DNA of 64,000 nucleotides from Sphingomonas hengshuiensis. GTDB lineage: Bacteria; Pseudomonadota; Alphaproteobacteria; Sphingomonadales; Sphingomonadaceae. How positions within the stretch are numbered: position 1 is the first letter of the stretch; each line of letters starts with the position of its first letter. The DNA is taken from assembly GCF_000935025.1 (NCBI RefSeq), contig NZ_CP010836.1, positions 4,635,001 through 4,699,000 on the forward strand, in the 5' to 3' direction. The notes beneath the pieces were generated by a model. It searched no databases. It was not told where the DNA came from and saw nothing but the letters and a program-made list of their open reading frames with translations. Shown piece after piece: positions 19,279 through 28,011 of this stretch. The translations under genes were made by a program, and so were the position numbers.

Positions 19279-21138
19279 TTACTCCAGCACCCGCCGCGAC
19301 AGCGCCGCGCAATCCGCATCGCCCGGGCGGGGGCCGTCCTTGCCGGTGATGGCGCGGCCCAGGCCCTTCAGGACATTGCCGATCGACTTGGTTTCCTCGG
19401 GCACGGTGACCTGCGGGCTGCTGATCGTGCCGTGGACGGTGGCCGATCCGGGGAGGCGGATCGCGCCGCTGGTCTTGGGCGCGCCGGTGAAGGTGAAGGC
19501 GATCGTCTCCTGCGGGAAGCGGACATTGCCGGTGCCGCGCGCCTGGCTGCGCGTGGTGTCGATCAGCAGCGGATCGGCGCTGCCGACGCCGCTGCGCAGG
19601 CTCAGCCCGAGCGCCATGCAGCGCAGCCCGGCGCGCTCGTCCTCATTGGCGAGCAGCGCGCCGGCGACATCGAACCCCATCATCGCCGCGAGCTTTTGCG
19701 GGAGCGAGCCGTCGCGCGCGATCAGGCCGATGCGCCCGCTGCCATTGGCGACTGCCTCGCGGATCGTGTTGCCGCGCCCGGTGAGGGTGACGCGACCGTC
19801 GAGGCGGCCGTCGATCGTGCCGTCATTGGCGAGCGCGTCGATGCTGCTGTCGGCGAGCCGCAGGTTGAGCGTGACGTTGGGCATGTCGGCGCCGTGGCGC
19901 TGGTCGACGCGCATCGCGCCGCTGAGCGTGCCGCGCGCGAGATCGATGCGCAACCCGGTGAGCGTCAGCAACTGGCGGTCGATCGCGAGCGTGCCGCGCA
20001 GGCCGCGGATCGCCTTGCCGGTCTCCCCGGCGAAGCTGTGGATGCGCAGGTCGATGCTGCCGTCGGTCTTGTCGATCTTGGCGATGTTGATCCGGGTATT
20101 GGGAACGACGCGCGGGCCGATTTCGCGGCGGAGCGCGGCGGCCTTTGCCTTGCCCTCGTCCGAGGCGAGGTCGTCGAACGCGAAATTGCGCGCGTCGACG
20201 GCGCCGTCTAGCCGGGTGCGCCCCTCGCGCTTCACGACGCGGACGCGGCCCTCGATCCGCGAGGCGCCGATCGTGCCGGTCAGCCCGGTAAGGTCCCAGT
20301 CGTCGCCGTCACGGCGGGCCTGCGCCTTGAGCGCGACCGATTGCGTGCCGAACAGCCCCGCCTCGACGATCGCGTCGATCAGCTTGAGGTCGTCGGCGCG
20401 GGTGTCGATCGCGAGCGTCATGTGGCGCGTGTCGAGCGGGCGGTCCATCGTGCCGCGCGCGGCGAAGCGCAGCGCGGGGCCGTCGATCAGCGCCTCGAAC
20501 GGCCAGGGCTTGCCCTGGCCGGTGCCGATCGCGGGGGCGCTGGCAGTGACGCGGACGGGGGTGTCGCGGACGGTTCCGGTGCCGGCGATGCGCAGGCCGT
20601 TCGTGGCATCGGAGGTCAGCGCGACGCGGAAGCGGCGTTTGCGCTTGTCGTCGCGATAATCGACGGTGACGTCGCGCAGCGTGAGGTTGCGCAGTCCTGT
20701 CAGCCCGCCGCCCCCGCCTTCGCCCGGAGCCTTGCGCGTCCAGTTGCGGTTGCCCTGCGCATCGCGGACCAGCGCGAGCCGCACCCCCGACGCATCGATC
20801 GCGAGCGGGCGGAATTTCCCACGCAGCACTGCCCAGGCGGAGAAGGTGACGCGGGTCTCGGCGATGCGCGCGAGGGCGTCGCCGGGGACACCCTGCGGCT
20901 GGGGGACGGTGACGTCGCGGATGCGGACAGTGGGCGTGAAGGAGAAGGCGTCGGTCCGCTCTACGCTGGCGATCGTCACCGGGCGCCCGACGCTGTCGCC
21001 GAGCCGGCGCGCGATCGTCTCGCGGAACACGCCCCAGGGGAAGGCGGCGAGCGCGACGAGGAGCAGCGCGAGGATAAGGGCGACGACGCCGAGCGCGATC
21101 GCGAGGCGGCGGGGCAGGGCCAAAGAGCGGATCGGCAT
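19279..21138 (-). CDS. AsmA family protein
   Basis: 619 aa, single N-terminal membrane anchor (residues about 10-32, LAIALGVVALILALLLVALAAFPWGVF) followed by a large periplasmic region. The start has the AsmA pattern: after the helix comes SVGRPVTIASVERTDAFSFTPTVRIRDVTVPQPQG. The C-terminal AsmA_2-like part holds GRIGLIARDGSLPQKLAAMMGFD and ends in a Cys-containing tail. AsmA-like proteins are thought to move phospholipid between membranes. The ATG at 21138 is preferred over an upstream in-frame start because the conserved part begins there and the HerA-like gene ends at 21186. Confidence 0.87.
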   Translation of the reverse strand: MPIRSLALPRRLAIALGVVALILALLLVALAAFPWGVFRETIARRLGDSVGRPVTIASVERTDAFSFTPTVRIRDVTVPQPQGVPGDALARIAETRVTFSAWAVLRGKFRPLAIDASGVRLALVRDAQGNRNWTRKAPGEGGGGGLTGLRNLTLRDVTVDYRDDKRKRRFRVALTSDATNGLRIAGTGTVRDTPVRVTASAPAIGTGQGKPWPFEALIDGPALRFAARGTMDRPLDTRHMTLAIDTRADDLKLIDAIVEAGLFGTQSVALKAQARRDGDDWDLTGLTGTIGASRIEGRVRVVKREGRTRLDGAVDARNFAFDDLASDEGKAKAAALRREIGPRVVPNTRINIAKIDKTDGSIDLRIHSFAGETGKAIRGLRGTLAIDRQLLTLTGLRIDLARGTLSGAMRVDQRHGADMPNVTLNLRLADSSIDALANDGTIDGRLDGRVTLTGRGNTIREAVANGSGRIGLIARDGSLPQKLAAMMGFDVAGALLANEDERAGLRCMALGLSLRSGVGSADPLLIDTTRSQARGTGNVRFPQETIAFTFTGAPKTSGAIRLPGSATVHGTISSPQVTVPEETKSIGNVLKGLGRAITGKDGPRPGDADCAALSRRVLE

Positions 21139-21185
21139 CGAGGGGGGACGCGCCGGACGCGATTTCGTTCCGGCTGCGATGCGGT

Positions 21186-22790
21186 TCAGCCGCGGAACAG
21201 CCCGCCGAGCATGCCCCGCACCAGCCCGCCGATCACGCTGGCGCCGACTCCCGATTTGCGCCCGAACACTGCCTTCGAGACTTCGGCGGCGACCGCGCGG
21301 CCCGCGGCGGAGGAGGCCGAGCGGGTCGCGGATTTGATCGCGCGGTTCCACGGATCGGCGGCGGCGGCGCGTTCGGCTTCGCGCCGGGCGCGGGCTTCGT
21401 CGCGGGCGAGGCGGGCATCCTCCTTTGCCTGCGCGGCGGCGGCCTTTTCGGCGTCGGTGCTTGCCTTGGCCTGGGCAGCGGCGGCGGCGGCCTGGCCTGC
21501 CTTGGCGGCGAGGAGTTCCTCGGCCGATTCGCGGTCGACTGCGGTGTCGTAGCGGTCGGCGACGGCATCGGTCTGGATCAGCACGCGGCGCTCGTCCGCC
21601 ACGATCGGGCCGACGCGCGAGCGGGGTGGCTTGATCAGGGTGCGCTCGACCGGGGAGGGGGCGCCGTCGTCCTGGAGCAGCGAGACGAGCGCCTCGCCGA
21701 CCTTGAGCTCGGTGATCGCGGTGGCGACGTCGACGCCGGGATTGGCGCGGAAGGTGTCGGCGGCGGCGCGGATCGCGCGCTCCTCGCGCGGAGTGAAGGC
21801 GCGCAGGGCGTGCTGGATGCGGTTGCCGAGCTGGCCGGCAATGTCCTCGGGGATGTCGATCGGGTTTTGCGTCACGAAATAAACGCCGACGCCCTTGGAG
21901 CGGATCAGGCGGACGACCTGTTCGATCTTGTCGAGCAGCGCCGCGGGGGCCTCGTCGAACAGCAGGTGCGCCTCGTCGAAGAAGAAGACGAGCACCGGCT
22001 TGTCGGGGTCGCCGATTTCGGGGAGCGTCTCGAACAGTTCGGACAACAGCCAGAGCAGGAAGCTGGCATAGAGGCGCGGGGACGCCATCAGCCGGTCGGC
22101 GGCGAGGATGTTGACGACGCCGCGCCCGCTATCGTCATGCGCGATGAAATCGGCGATCTCGAGCGCGGGTTCGCCGAAGAAATGCTCGGCACCCTGGCTG
22201 CGCAGCTGGAGCAGCGCGCGCTGGATCGCGCCGACGCTGGCCTTGCTGACATTGCCATAGGTGGTGGTGAGTTCGTCGGCGCGCGCGGCGCAATAGGCCA
22301 GCATCGCCTGGAGATCGTCGAGGTCGAGGAGCAGTAGCCCCTCCTTGTCGGCGACGTGGAAGGCGATGGTGAGCAGCCCCTCCTGCACCTCGTTCAGCCC
22401 CATCAGCCGGGCGAGCAGCAGCGGCCCCAGTTCGGAGATGGTGGTGCGGATCGGGTGGCCCTGCTCGCCGAACAGGTCCCAGAGCTGGACCGGCGATTCG
22501 CCGTAGCGCCATTCGGTGTCGCCGATGGCGGCGGCGCGCTCGGCGAAGGTTGCGTGGAGCTTCGACGCGGGGGAGCCGGCCATCGCGACGCCGGCGAGGT
22601 CGCCCTTCACGTCGGCGAGGAACACGGGGACCCCGGCGGCGGAGAAGCCCTCGGCCAGCCCCTGGAGCGTCACGGTCTTGCCGGTGCCGGTGGCGCCCGC
22701 GATCAGCCCGTGGCGATTGGCGCGGCGCAGGACCAGTTCCTGCCGCCGATCGCCCGCCGACCCAATGAAAATGCCCGTCTCGCCCGCCAT
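21186..22790 (-). CDS. HerA-like ATPase, DUF853 (YjgR family)
   Basis: 534 aa, cytosolic. FtsK/HerA-superfamily ATPase: IFIGSAG start, Walker A GATGTGKT near 33-40, DVKGDLAG, YGNVSKASVGAIQRALLQL, Walker B VLVFFFDEAHLLFDEAP near 245, and VTQNPIDIPEDIAGQLGNRIQHALRAFTP. Residues about 415-480 are an Ala/Lys/Glu/Arg-rich helical stretch. The family is widespread in Proteobacteria and its role is unproven; DNA pumping or helicase activity is assumed from homology with HerA. It ends 47 bases before the AsmA gene and may share its transcript. Confidence 0.9.
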   Translation of the reverse strand: MAGETGIFIGSAGDRRQELVLRRANRHGLIAGATGTGKTVTLQGLAEGFSAAGVPVFLADVKGDLAGVAMAGSPASKLHATFAERAAAIGDTEWRYGESPVQLWDLFGEQGHPIRTTISELGPLLLARLMGLNEVQEGLLTIAFHVADKEGLLLLDLDDLQAMLAYCAARADELTTTYGNVSKASVGAIQRALLQLRSQGAEHFFGEPALEIADFIAHDDSGRGVVNILAADRLMASPRLYASFLLWLLSELFETLPEIGDPDKPVLVFFFDEAHLLFDEAPAALLDKIEQVVRLIRSKGVGVYFVTQNPIDIPEDIAGQLGNRIQHALRAFTPREERAIRAAADTFRANPGVDVATAITELKVGEALVSLLQDDGAPSPVERTLIKPPRSRVGPIVADERRVLIQTDAVADRYDTAVDRESAEELLAAKAGQAAAAAAQAKASTDAEKAAAAQAKEDARLARDEARARREAERAAAADPWNRAIKSATRSASSAAGRAVAAEVSKAVFGRKSGVGASVIGGLVRGMLGGLFRG

Positions 22791-22857
22791 CCCGCTCTCC
22801 TTGTCAGAGGCGGAATAGGGGAGAAACGGGCATTGGTCAGCCCAGGATTAACCGAAC

Positions 22858-24360
22858 TTACTTGCCGATCTGGACCGGCACGAACTGGCCGATGTTGCGG
22901 CGCTGGACGTAGAGCAGGACCTGGTTGCGGCCCGCCGCCTTCGATGCGGCGACGATCCGCGCGACGTCCGCCGAGGTGGCGACCGGCGTGCGGTTTACCG
23001 AGACGATCAGGTCGCCGCGCTTCAGCCCCTTGCCCGCCGCATCGCTGGCGGCGTCGACGCCGAGCACGACGACGCCCTTGGCCGTGGGATCGACGCCGAT
23101 GCTGCGCGCGATCTGTTCGTTGAGCGGGGTGACGGCGATGCCGAGCGCGGCCGCGCCCATCGTTTCGGAATCGGGGCTGGTCGGGCCGCTATCGTCGTCC
23201 TCGGGATCGAACTGCGCCAGCGTTTCCTCGGGCGGGCGGGTGCCGACGGTGACGGTGATCACCTGCTGCTTGCCGTCGCGGATGACGGTGAGCGGCAGGC
23301 GGGTGCCCGGCGCGACATTGGCGACGAGGAAGCTCAGCGTCTGGTCCGGCGTCACGTCCTGATTGCCGACGCGGATGATGACGTCGCCCTGCTTGATCCC
23401 GGCCTTTTCCGCGGCCTCGCCCGGCTCGACGCGCGAGACCAACGTGCCGCGGTCGCGGGGGATGCCCAGCGCTTCGGCGATATCGCGCGTCAGATCCTGC
23501 ATGCCCACGCCGAGATAGCCGCGCGTGATCTTTCCGCCCTTCATCAGCGTGTCGATGATCGGCTTGGCCTGCTCCGCCGGGATTGCGAAGCCGATGCCGA
23601 CATTGCCGCCGGTGGGCGACAGAATCTGCGAGTTGATGCCGATCACGGCGCCCTCGAGATCGAACATCGGGCCGCCCGAATTGCCGCGATTGATCGAGGC
23701 ATCGGTCTGGATGAAGCGATCATAGGCGCCGCCGCCGGTGACGCGGTGCGTCGCCGAGATGATGCCGGCGGTGACGGTGCCGCCCAGCCCGAACGGGTTG
23801 CCGATCGCGACAATCCAGTCGCCGACGCGCGCCTGGCGCGAATCGCCGAACTTGACGAAGGGCAGGTTGGCGCCTTCGATCTTGAGCACCGCAAGGTCCG
23901 ACGCCGGATCGCGACCGATCAGCTTCGCCGTGAATTCGCGGCGATCGGGCAGCGTCACGCGGATCGATTCGACGACGGCGCCGCGCTGGCCCGCCGAGAT
24001 GACGTGGCTGTTGGTGACGACATAGCCGTCCGCCGAGATGATGAAGCCCGAGCCGAGCGATTCGGCCTCGCGCGTCACCGGGGCGCCGCCCTGTTGCCCG
24101 CCGAACATTTCGAAGGGCGTGCCCGCGAACGGATTGGTGTTCACCTGGACGCGCTGCGTGGTCGAGATGTTGACCACTGCCGGCTGGAGCTTTGCCACCA
24201 TGTCGGCGAAGCTCATCGGCGCGCCGGCCTTTGGCGCCGCTGCCTGGATCGCGCCGGGCTCGTTCTGCGCGGTCTGCGCGCCCGCGGGCTGGTTCAGCGT
24301 CATCGCGGCGGCGGCGCCACTCAGGGCAAGGGCAGTGGTAATAGCGTAAGCGTAACGCAC
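22858..24360 (-). CDS. degP: Periplasmic serine protease of the DegP/HtrA (Do) family
   Basis: 500 aa from a GTG start with AGAGGA upstream. Signal peptide about 1-29 (ALALSGAAAA...PAGAQ). The trypsin-like domain carries the triad His119 (TNSHVIS), Asp155 (SDLAVLK) and Ser228 (GNSGGP). PDZ1 is at about 280-370 (GYLGVGMQDLT...IKQGDVI) and PDZ2 at about 405-500. DegP degrades or holds misfolded envelope proteins. It lies directly after hflC on the same strand, as in many alphaproteobacteria, tying it to membrane protein quality control. A 94-base gap with a stem-loop separates it from hflC. Confidence 0.95.
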   Translation of the reverse strand: MRYAYAITTALALSGAAAAMTLNQPAGAQTAQNEPGAIQAAAPKAGAPMSFADMVAKLQPAVVNISTTQRVQVNTNPFAGTPFEMFGGQQGGAPVTREAESLGSGFIISADGYVVTNSHVISAGQRGAVVESIRVTLPDRREFTAKLIGRDPASDLAVLKIEGANLPFVKFGDSRQARVGDWIVAIGNPFGLGGTVTAGIISATHRVTGGGAYDRFIQTDASINRGNSGGPMFDLEGAVIGINSQILSPTGGNVGIGFAIPAEQAKPIIDTLMKGGKITRGYLGVGMQDLTRDIAEALGIPRDRGTLVSRVEPGEAAEKAGIKQGDVIIRVGNQDVTPDQTLSFLVANVAPGTRLPLTVIRDGKQQVITVTVGTRPPEETLAQFDPEDDDSGPTSPDSETMGAAALGIAVTPLNEQIARSIGVDPTAKGVVVLGVDAASDAAGKGLKRGDLIVSVNRTPVATSADVARIVAASKAAGRNQVLLYVQRRNIGQFVPVQIGK

Positions 24361-24388
24361 GGGTGTGTATCCTCTCAAAGGACGAGAA

Positions 24389-24428
24389 AGCGTTCGGCGG
24401 TGTTTCTTGCGCCGAGTTGCTGAACGCT
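24389..24428 (-). other. Stem-loop between hflC and degP
   Basis: AGCGTTC (24389-24395) pairs with GAACGCT (24422-24428), with an inner GGCG/CGCC stem. On the minus strand the stem is followed by TTCTC. It could act as a partial terminator or a processing/stability element between the two cistrons. The pairing is visible; the role is a guess. Confidence 0.4.
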
Positions 24429-24454
24429 GATTGAATATGAACGAACCGACAGCG

Positions 24455-25315
24455 TCATCGTTGCCCCATGAACTCGCGCAGATAGCTGTTCTGGGGGGAC
24501 AGGATGATCGAGGTTGCCCCCTTGTCGTCGCCCTGCGCCAGGAAGGTGTTCCGGTAGGACTGCATCGCCCGGTAGAAATCGTAGAAGGCGGGGTCCTTGC
24601 CGAACGCCTGGGCATAGATCTGCGCCGCCTGCGCCTGGGCGTTGGCGCGGATGATCTGTGCATCCTTCAGCCCCTCCGCCTTGATCGTCGCCGCTTCCTG
24701 AAGCCGCGCGGTGCGCATGCGGGCGAGCGCGCTGTCGAGCGGGGAACCGCTGGGCAGCTCGGTCTGCTTGATCCGCACGTCGACGATCTCGACGCCGTAC
24801 TGGCTGGCGAGGCGCTGAAGCGAGGCCTGGATATTGTCCATCACCTGCCCACGCTCGGGGCTGAGCAAGGTCGCCGAGGGGCGCTTGCCCAGTTCGTTGC
24901 GCAGCGACGAGCCGAACAAAGGCTGGAGCTGGTCGCGGACGCGATCCTCGCTGCCGACGGTCACCACCATCTTGAGCGGGTCGACGACGCGGAAGCGGGC
25001 ATAGGCGTCGACTTCGAGCCGGAGCTGGTCGGTCGACAGCACCGGCTGGTTGGGCAGGTCGATCGCGAGCACGCGCTTGTCGACCCAGACGATGCGATCG
25101 ATCAACGGGATGCGGAAGACGAGGCCCGCGCCGGTGCGCCCGAACTGTTCGCCGGGCTTATAGGCGTTGATCGGATTGCCGCGCGGCTGTTCGAGCCGGA
25201 GCACGACTGCCTGCTTGGTCTCCGGCACGATCGACACGGTCATCATCACCGCGATGATGAGGACGATCACCGCCACCGCGAGCGCGATCGGATTGCGATA
25301 CCAGGTTGCGCTCAC
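24455..25315 (-). CDS. hflC: HflC, membrane-bound regulator of FtsH protease
   Basis: 286 aa. One N-terminal membrane helix (about 8-27), then an SPFH/prohibitin domain (VPETKQAVVLRLEQPRG to about 190) and an Ala/Gln/Glu-rich helical tail (LARMRTARLQEAATIKAEGLKDAQ). HflC and HflK form the large periplasmic-side cage around FtsH. The GTG start overlaps the hflK TGA stop as GTGA, so translation is coupled and the two subunits should be made in similar amounts. Confidence 0.94.
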   Translation of the reverse strand: MSATWYRNPIALAVAVIVLIIAVMMTVSIVPETKQAVVLRLEQPRGNPINAYKPGEQFGRTGAGLVFRIPLIDRIVWVDKRVLAIDLPNQPVLSTDQLRLEVDAYARFRVVDPLKMVVTVGSEDRVRDQLQPLFGSSLRNELGKRPSATLLSPERGQVMDNIQASLQRLASQYGVEIVDVRIKQTELPSGSPLDSALARMRTARLQEAATIKAEGLKDAQIIRANAQAQAAQIYAQAFGKDPAFYDFYRAMQSYRNTFLAQGDDKGATSIILSPQNSYLREFMGQR

Positions 25316-26424
25316 TTTGCGGCTCCTGCCTGGGGTTCTTCGGCTGCCGGTGGCGTAGCGCGCTTCAGCTCGCGCAGGGGCAGATAGGGCGTGACGCCCG
25401 GCGCCTCGACAATCGTCTTGTCGGTGCGCGACAACACGGCCTCCATGGTCTCATAATAAAGCCGGCGCTTGGTCACTTCGGGCGCGAGCTTATACTGTTC
25501 GTAGATCTTGTCGAACTCGGCGGCCTCGCCCTGGGAAGCGGCGATGATCTGGTTGGCGAAGGCGTTCGCGTTGTTCTTGTTGCCCTGTGCCTCCTGCTGC
25601 GCCGCCGTGACAGCCTTGAAGGCTTCGTCGACTGCCTGGGGCGCTGCCGCCTTCTGGATCGCGACGCCCTGGATGCGGATGCCCGAATTATATTCGTCGA
25701 GGATCTGCTGGATCGCGATCTGCACCCGGCCCTCGATCGCCGAGCGGCCTTCGCCGATCGCTTCGTTGAGCGTGGTCGTCGCGACGACGGCGCGCATCGC
25801 GCTTTCCGCGGTCGCGCGGACGGTTTCCTGGGGCTGGGCGATCTGGAACAGATAATCCGACGCGCTGCGAATGTCCCAGCGCACCGAATAAGCGAGGTCG
25901 ACGATGTTCTGGTCGCCGGTCAGCATCAGGTTTTCGCCGCTCGCTGGGAAATTCTCGGTGCGGATGTTCCCGACATCGACGACTTCGACGAGCTGGAGCG
26001 GCGCGGGCAGGGTGAATCGCACGCCTGGCTCGCGCGTCCCGGCATAACGGCCCAGCGTCGTCACCACGCCCTTTTCGCGCGGCCCGATCGAGTGGATCGA
26101 GGTGAAGAAGAGCCACACCAGCAGCAGCGCGCCGAGGACCAACAGCCATAGCCGGGTGCCGTTGGGGAAGCCGGGAATCCCCGAACCGCCGCCGCCACCG
26201 CCGCGCGCACGCTTCAGCAGATCGTCGAGCGTCGTCGCCGCGCTGCCGCGCGGGCGCCGCCCGTCGGGAGGGAAGGACCAGGGGTTGCGCGGGCCGGAGC
26301 CCCCGCTGCCATTGCCGCCACCGGCGCCGTCGCCACCGGAGCCGCCGCCTCCGCCCCAGGGGCTTTTCGGGGGCTCGTTCTTGAAGATGCCGGACAGAGC
26401 ACGCCAGCGCATAAGGTTCACCAT
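25312..26424 (-). CDS. hflK: HflK, membrane-bound regulator of FtsH protease
   Basis: 370 aa. Cytosolic N-terminus very rich in Gly (about 25-45 and 75-82), one membrane helix (about 90-110, LWLLVLGALLLVWLFFTSIHSI), then the SPFH domain starting GPREKGVVTTLGRYAGTREPGVRF and a helical region EAFKAVTAAQQEAQGNKN. The Gly-rich N-terminal segment is typical of HflK and distinguishes it from HflC. First gene of hflK-hflC(-degP). It is divergent from apbC, with 70 bases between the start codons that must carry both promoters. Confidence 0.94.
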   Translation of the reverse strand: MVNLMRWRALSGIFKNEPPKSPWGGGGGSGGDGAGGGNGSGGSGPRNPWSFPPDGRRPRGSAATTLDDLLKRARGGGGGGSGIPGFPNGTRLWLLVLGALLLVWLFFTSIHSIGPREKGVVTTLGRYAGTREPGVRFTLPAPLQLVEVVDVGNIRTENFPASGENLMLTGDQNIVDLAYSVRWDIRSASDYLFQIAQPQETVRATAESAMRAVVATTTLNEAIGEGRSAIEGRVQIAIQQILDEYNSGIRIQGVAIQKAAAPQAVDEAFKAVTAAQQEAQGNKNNANAFANQIIAASQGEAAEFDKIYEQYKLAPEVTKRRLYYETMEAVLSRTDKTIVEAPGVTPYLPLRELKRATPPAAEEPQAGAAK

Positions 26425-26494
26425 GCCAACCTTTATAAGGACGGCTGCGCGGATTTACAGTGGCAGCAACCAATTGTCTCCCTATGTGCGGGCA

Positions 26495-27451
26495 ATGAGC
26501 GAAGTCGAACAACTACAGGCGGCGCTGGCGCCGATCGCGGGGGGGCGCGCCACGGCCCGAGTCGAGGGCGCGCGCGCCAGCATCGTGATCGACGCGACCG
26601 GGCTGAGCCCCGCAGTGCGCGACGAAATGGAAGCCGATGTCCGCGCCGCCGCAGCCGCGGTGCCGGGGATCACCGAAGTCCGCGTGCTGCTGACCAGCGA
26701 GCGGCGGACGCGGCGGATCATCGCGGTCGCCAGCGGCAAGGGCGGGGTGGGCAAGTCGACCGTCTCGGCCAATCTGGCGATCGCGCTGGCGCGGCGCGGG
26801 CGCAAGGTCGGGCTGGTCGATGCCGATATCTATGGCCCGTCGCAGCCCAAGCTGATGGGCGTCGAGGGCGTGCGGCCCAAGGCGCGCGACAAGACGCTGA
26901 TTCCGATCGATACCCCTTATGGCGTGCCGCTGCTGTCGATGGGCGGGCTGGTCGCCGAGGGGCAGGCGATTGCGTGGCGCGGGCCGATGGCGGGCGGCGC
27001 GCTGGGGCAGCTGGTCGATGCCGATTGGGGCGATGTCGACACTTTGGTGCTCGATTTGCCGCCGGGGACGGGCGACGTCCAGCTTACGATGATCCAGAAG
27101 CACAAGCCCGCAGGCGCTGTGATCGTATCGACGCCGCAGGACCTGGCGCTGATCGATGCGCGGCGGGCGATCGACCTGTTCGTGAAGGCGGGGGTGCCGA
27201 TCATCGGGCTGGTCGAGAATATGGCCGGATATCAATGCCCGCATTGCGGCGAAGTCTCCGATCCGTTCGGGTGCGGGGGTGCCGAGGCGGCGGCCAAGGC
27301 GCTGGGGATTGCGTTCCTCGGGCGGATTCCGCTCCAGATCGCGATCCGGCTGGCGTCCGACGCAGGGACGCCCCCGGCGGCGGGCAACGGAGAATCGGCG
27401 GGTCCATTTGGAGTCGTCGCGGATTCCGTCTACCAATGGCTGGAGAGGTAA
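26495..27451 (+). CDS. apbC: Iron-sulfur cluster carrier ATPase Mrp/ApbC
   Basis: 318 aa, cytosolic. An N-terminal MIP18/DUF59-like part is followed by the P-loop deviant Walker motif SGKGGVGKST (about 82-91), DADIYGPSQPKLMG, and a Cys pair in YQCPHCGEVSDPFG that binds the bridging Fe-S cluster in the homodimer. Mrp/ApbC delivers Fe-S clusters to apoproteins. The ATG at 26495 is chosen; an in-frame ATG at 26423 would overlap the hflK start. The next gene begins four bases after its stop. Confidence 0.93.
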   Translation: MSEVEQLQAALAPIAGGRATARVEGARASIVIDATGLSPAVRDEMEADVRAAAAAVPGITEVRVLLTSERRTRRIIAVASGKGGVGKSTVSANLAIALARRGRKVGLVDADIYGPSQPKLMGVEGVRPKARDKTLIPIDTPYGVPLLSMGGLVAEGQAIAWRGPMAGGALGQLVDADWGDVDTLVLDLPPGTGDVQLTMIQKHKPAGAVIVSTPQDLALIDARRAIDLFVKAGVPIIGLVENMAGYQCPHCGEVSDPFGCGGAEAAAKALGIAFLGRIPLQIAIRLASDAGTPPAAGNGESAGPFGVVADSVYQWLER

Positions 27452-27455
27452 AGTC

Positions 27456-27884
27456 ATGCCGTTGACTCGCGACGAAGATATCAAGACGCTGCTCGAAGAG
27501 GTGCGGACCATCGCAATGGTCGGCGCGTCGGACCGGCCCGGCCGTCCCAGCAACGGCGTGATGTTGCTGCTGCAACGTCATGGCTATCGCGTGATCCCGG
27601 TCAATCCGCAGATTACCGGCGAGCATATCCATGGCGAGTTCGTCTTTCGCGACCTCGACCAGATCGGCGACCCGATCGACATGGTCGACATCTTCCGCCG
27701 GTCCGAACATGCGGGCGAAGTGGTCGATGCGGCGATCGCGGCGGGGGCGAAATCGGTGTGGATGCAGCTGGGGGTGGTCGATGAAGCGGCGGCGGCCCGC
27801 GCCGAGGCGGCGGGGCTGAAGGTGGTGATGGACCGGTGTCCGGCGATCGAGATACGTCGGTTGGGTGTGGCGCCGGTGGCCTGA
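27456..27884 (+). CDS. CoA-binding (Rossmann-fold) protein, YccU-like
   Basis: 142 aa, single CoA_binding_2 domain: TIAMVGASDRPGRPSNGVM, YRVIPVNPQITGEHIHGE, DMVDIFRRSEHAGEVVDAAI, KSVWMQLGVVDEAAAARAEAAG and a terminal MDRCPAIE with Cys. Stand-alone members are small cytosolic proteins that bind CoA; their biological role is not established. It starts four bases after apbC and is almost certainly co-transcribed. Confidence 0.9.
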   Translation: MPLTRDEDIKTLLEEVRTIAMVGASDRPGRPSNGVMLLLQRHGYRVIPVNPQITGEHIHGEFVFRDLDQIGDPIDMVDIFRRSEHAGEVVDAAIAAGAKSVWMQLGVVDEAAAARAEAAGLKVVMDRCPAIEIRRLGVAPVA

Positions 27885-27892
27885 TCGCGTCC

Positions 27893-27990
27893 CCCTCACC
27901 CGATACTCCTCTCCCATTGGGAGAGGGAGCCTCGAGTCCCTCTCCCCATTGGGAGAGGGAGGGAGCGCCGAAGGCGCGGAAGGGTGAGGG
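27893..27990. repeat. Nested multi-hairpin mosaic element
   Basis: Outer arms CCCTCACCC (27893-27901) and GGGTGAGGG (27982-27990) are perfectly complementary. They enclose three hairpins: 27908-27926 (8-bp CCTCTCCC stem), 27937-27960 (10-bp stem), and 27965-27977 (GCGCC-GAA-GGCGC). It fills most of the gap between the converging CoA-binding and kynU genes. No reading frame or insertion-sequence feature is present. It looks like a non-autonomous dispersed repeat, and may also terminate transcription from either side. Confidence 0.75.
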
Positions 27991-28011
27991 TGAAGTCAGG
28001 GCGAGATGCGG

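Noticed and set aside
19021..20211. Open frame containing HAELVSAS...WMLKQVQHDG
   Set aside because: The peptide comes from the REPIN-like repeat; the rest is antisense to the AsmA gene.
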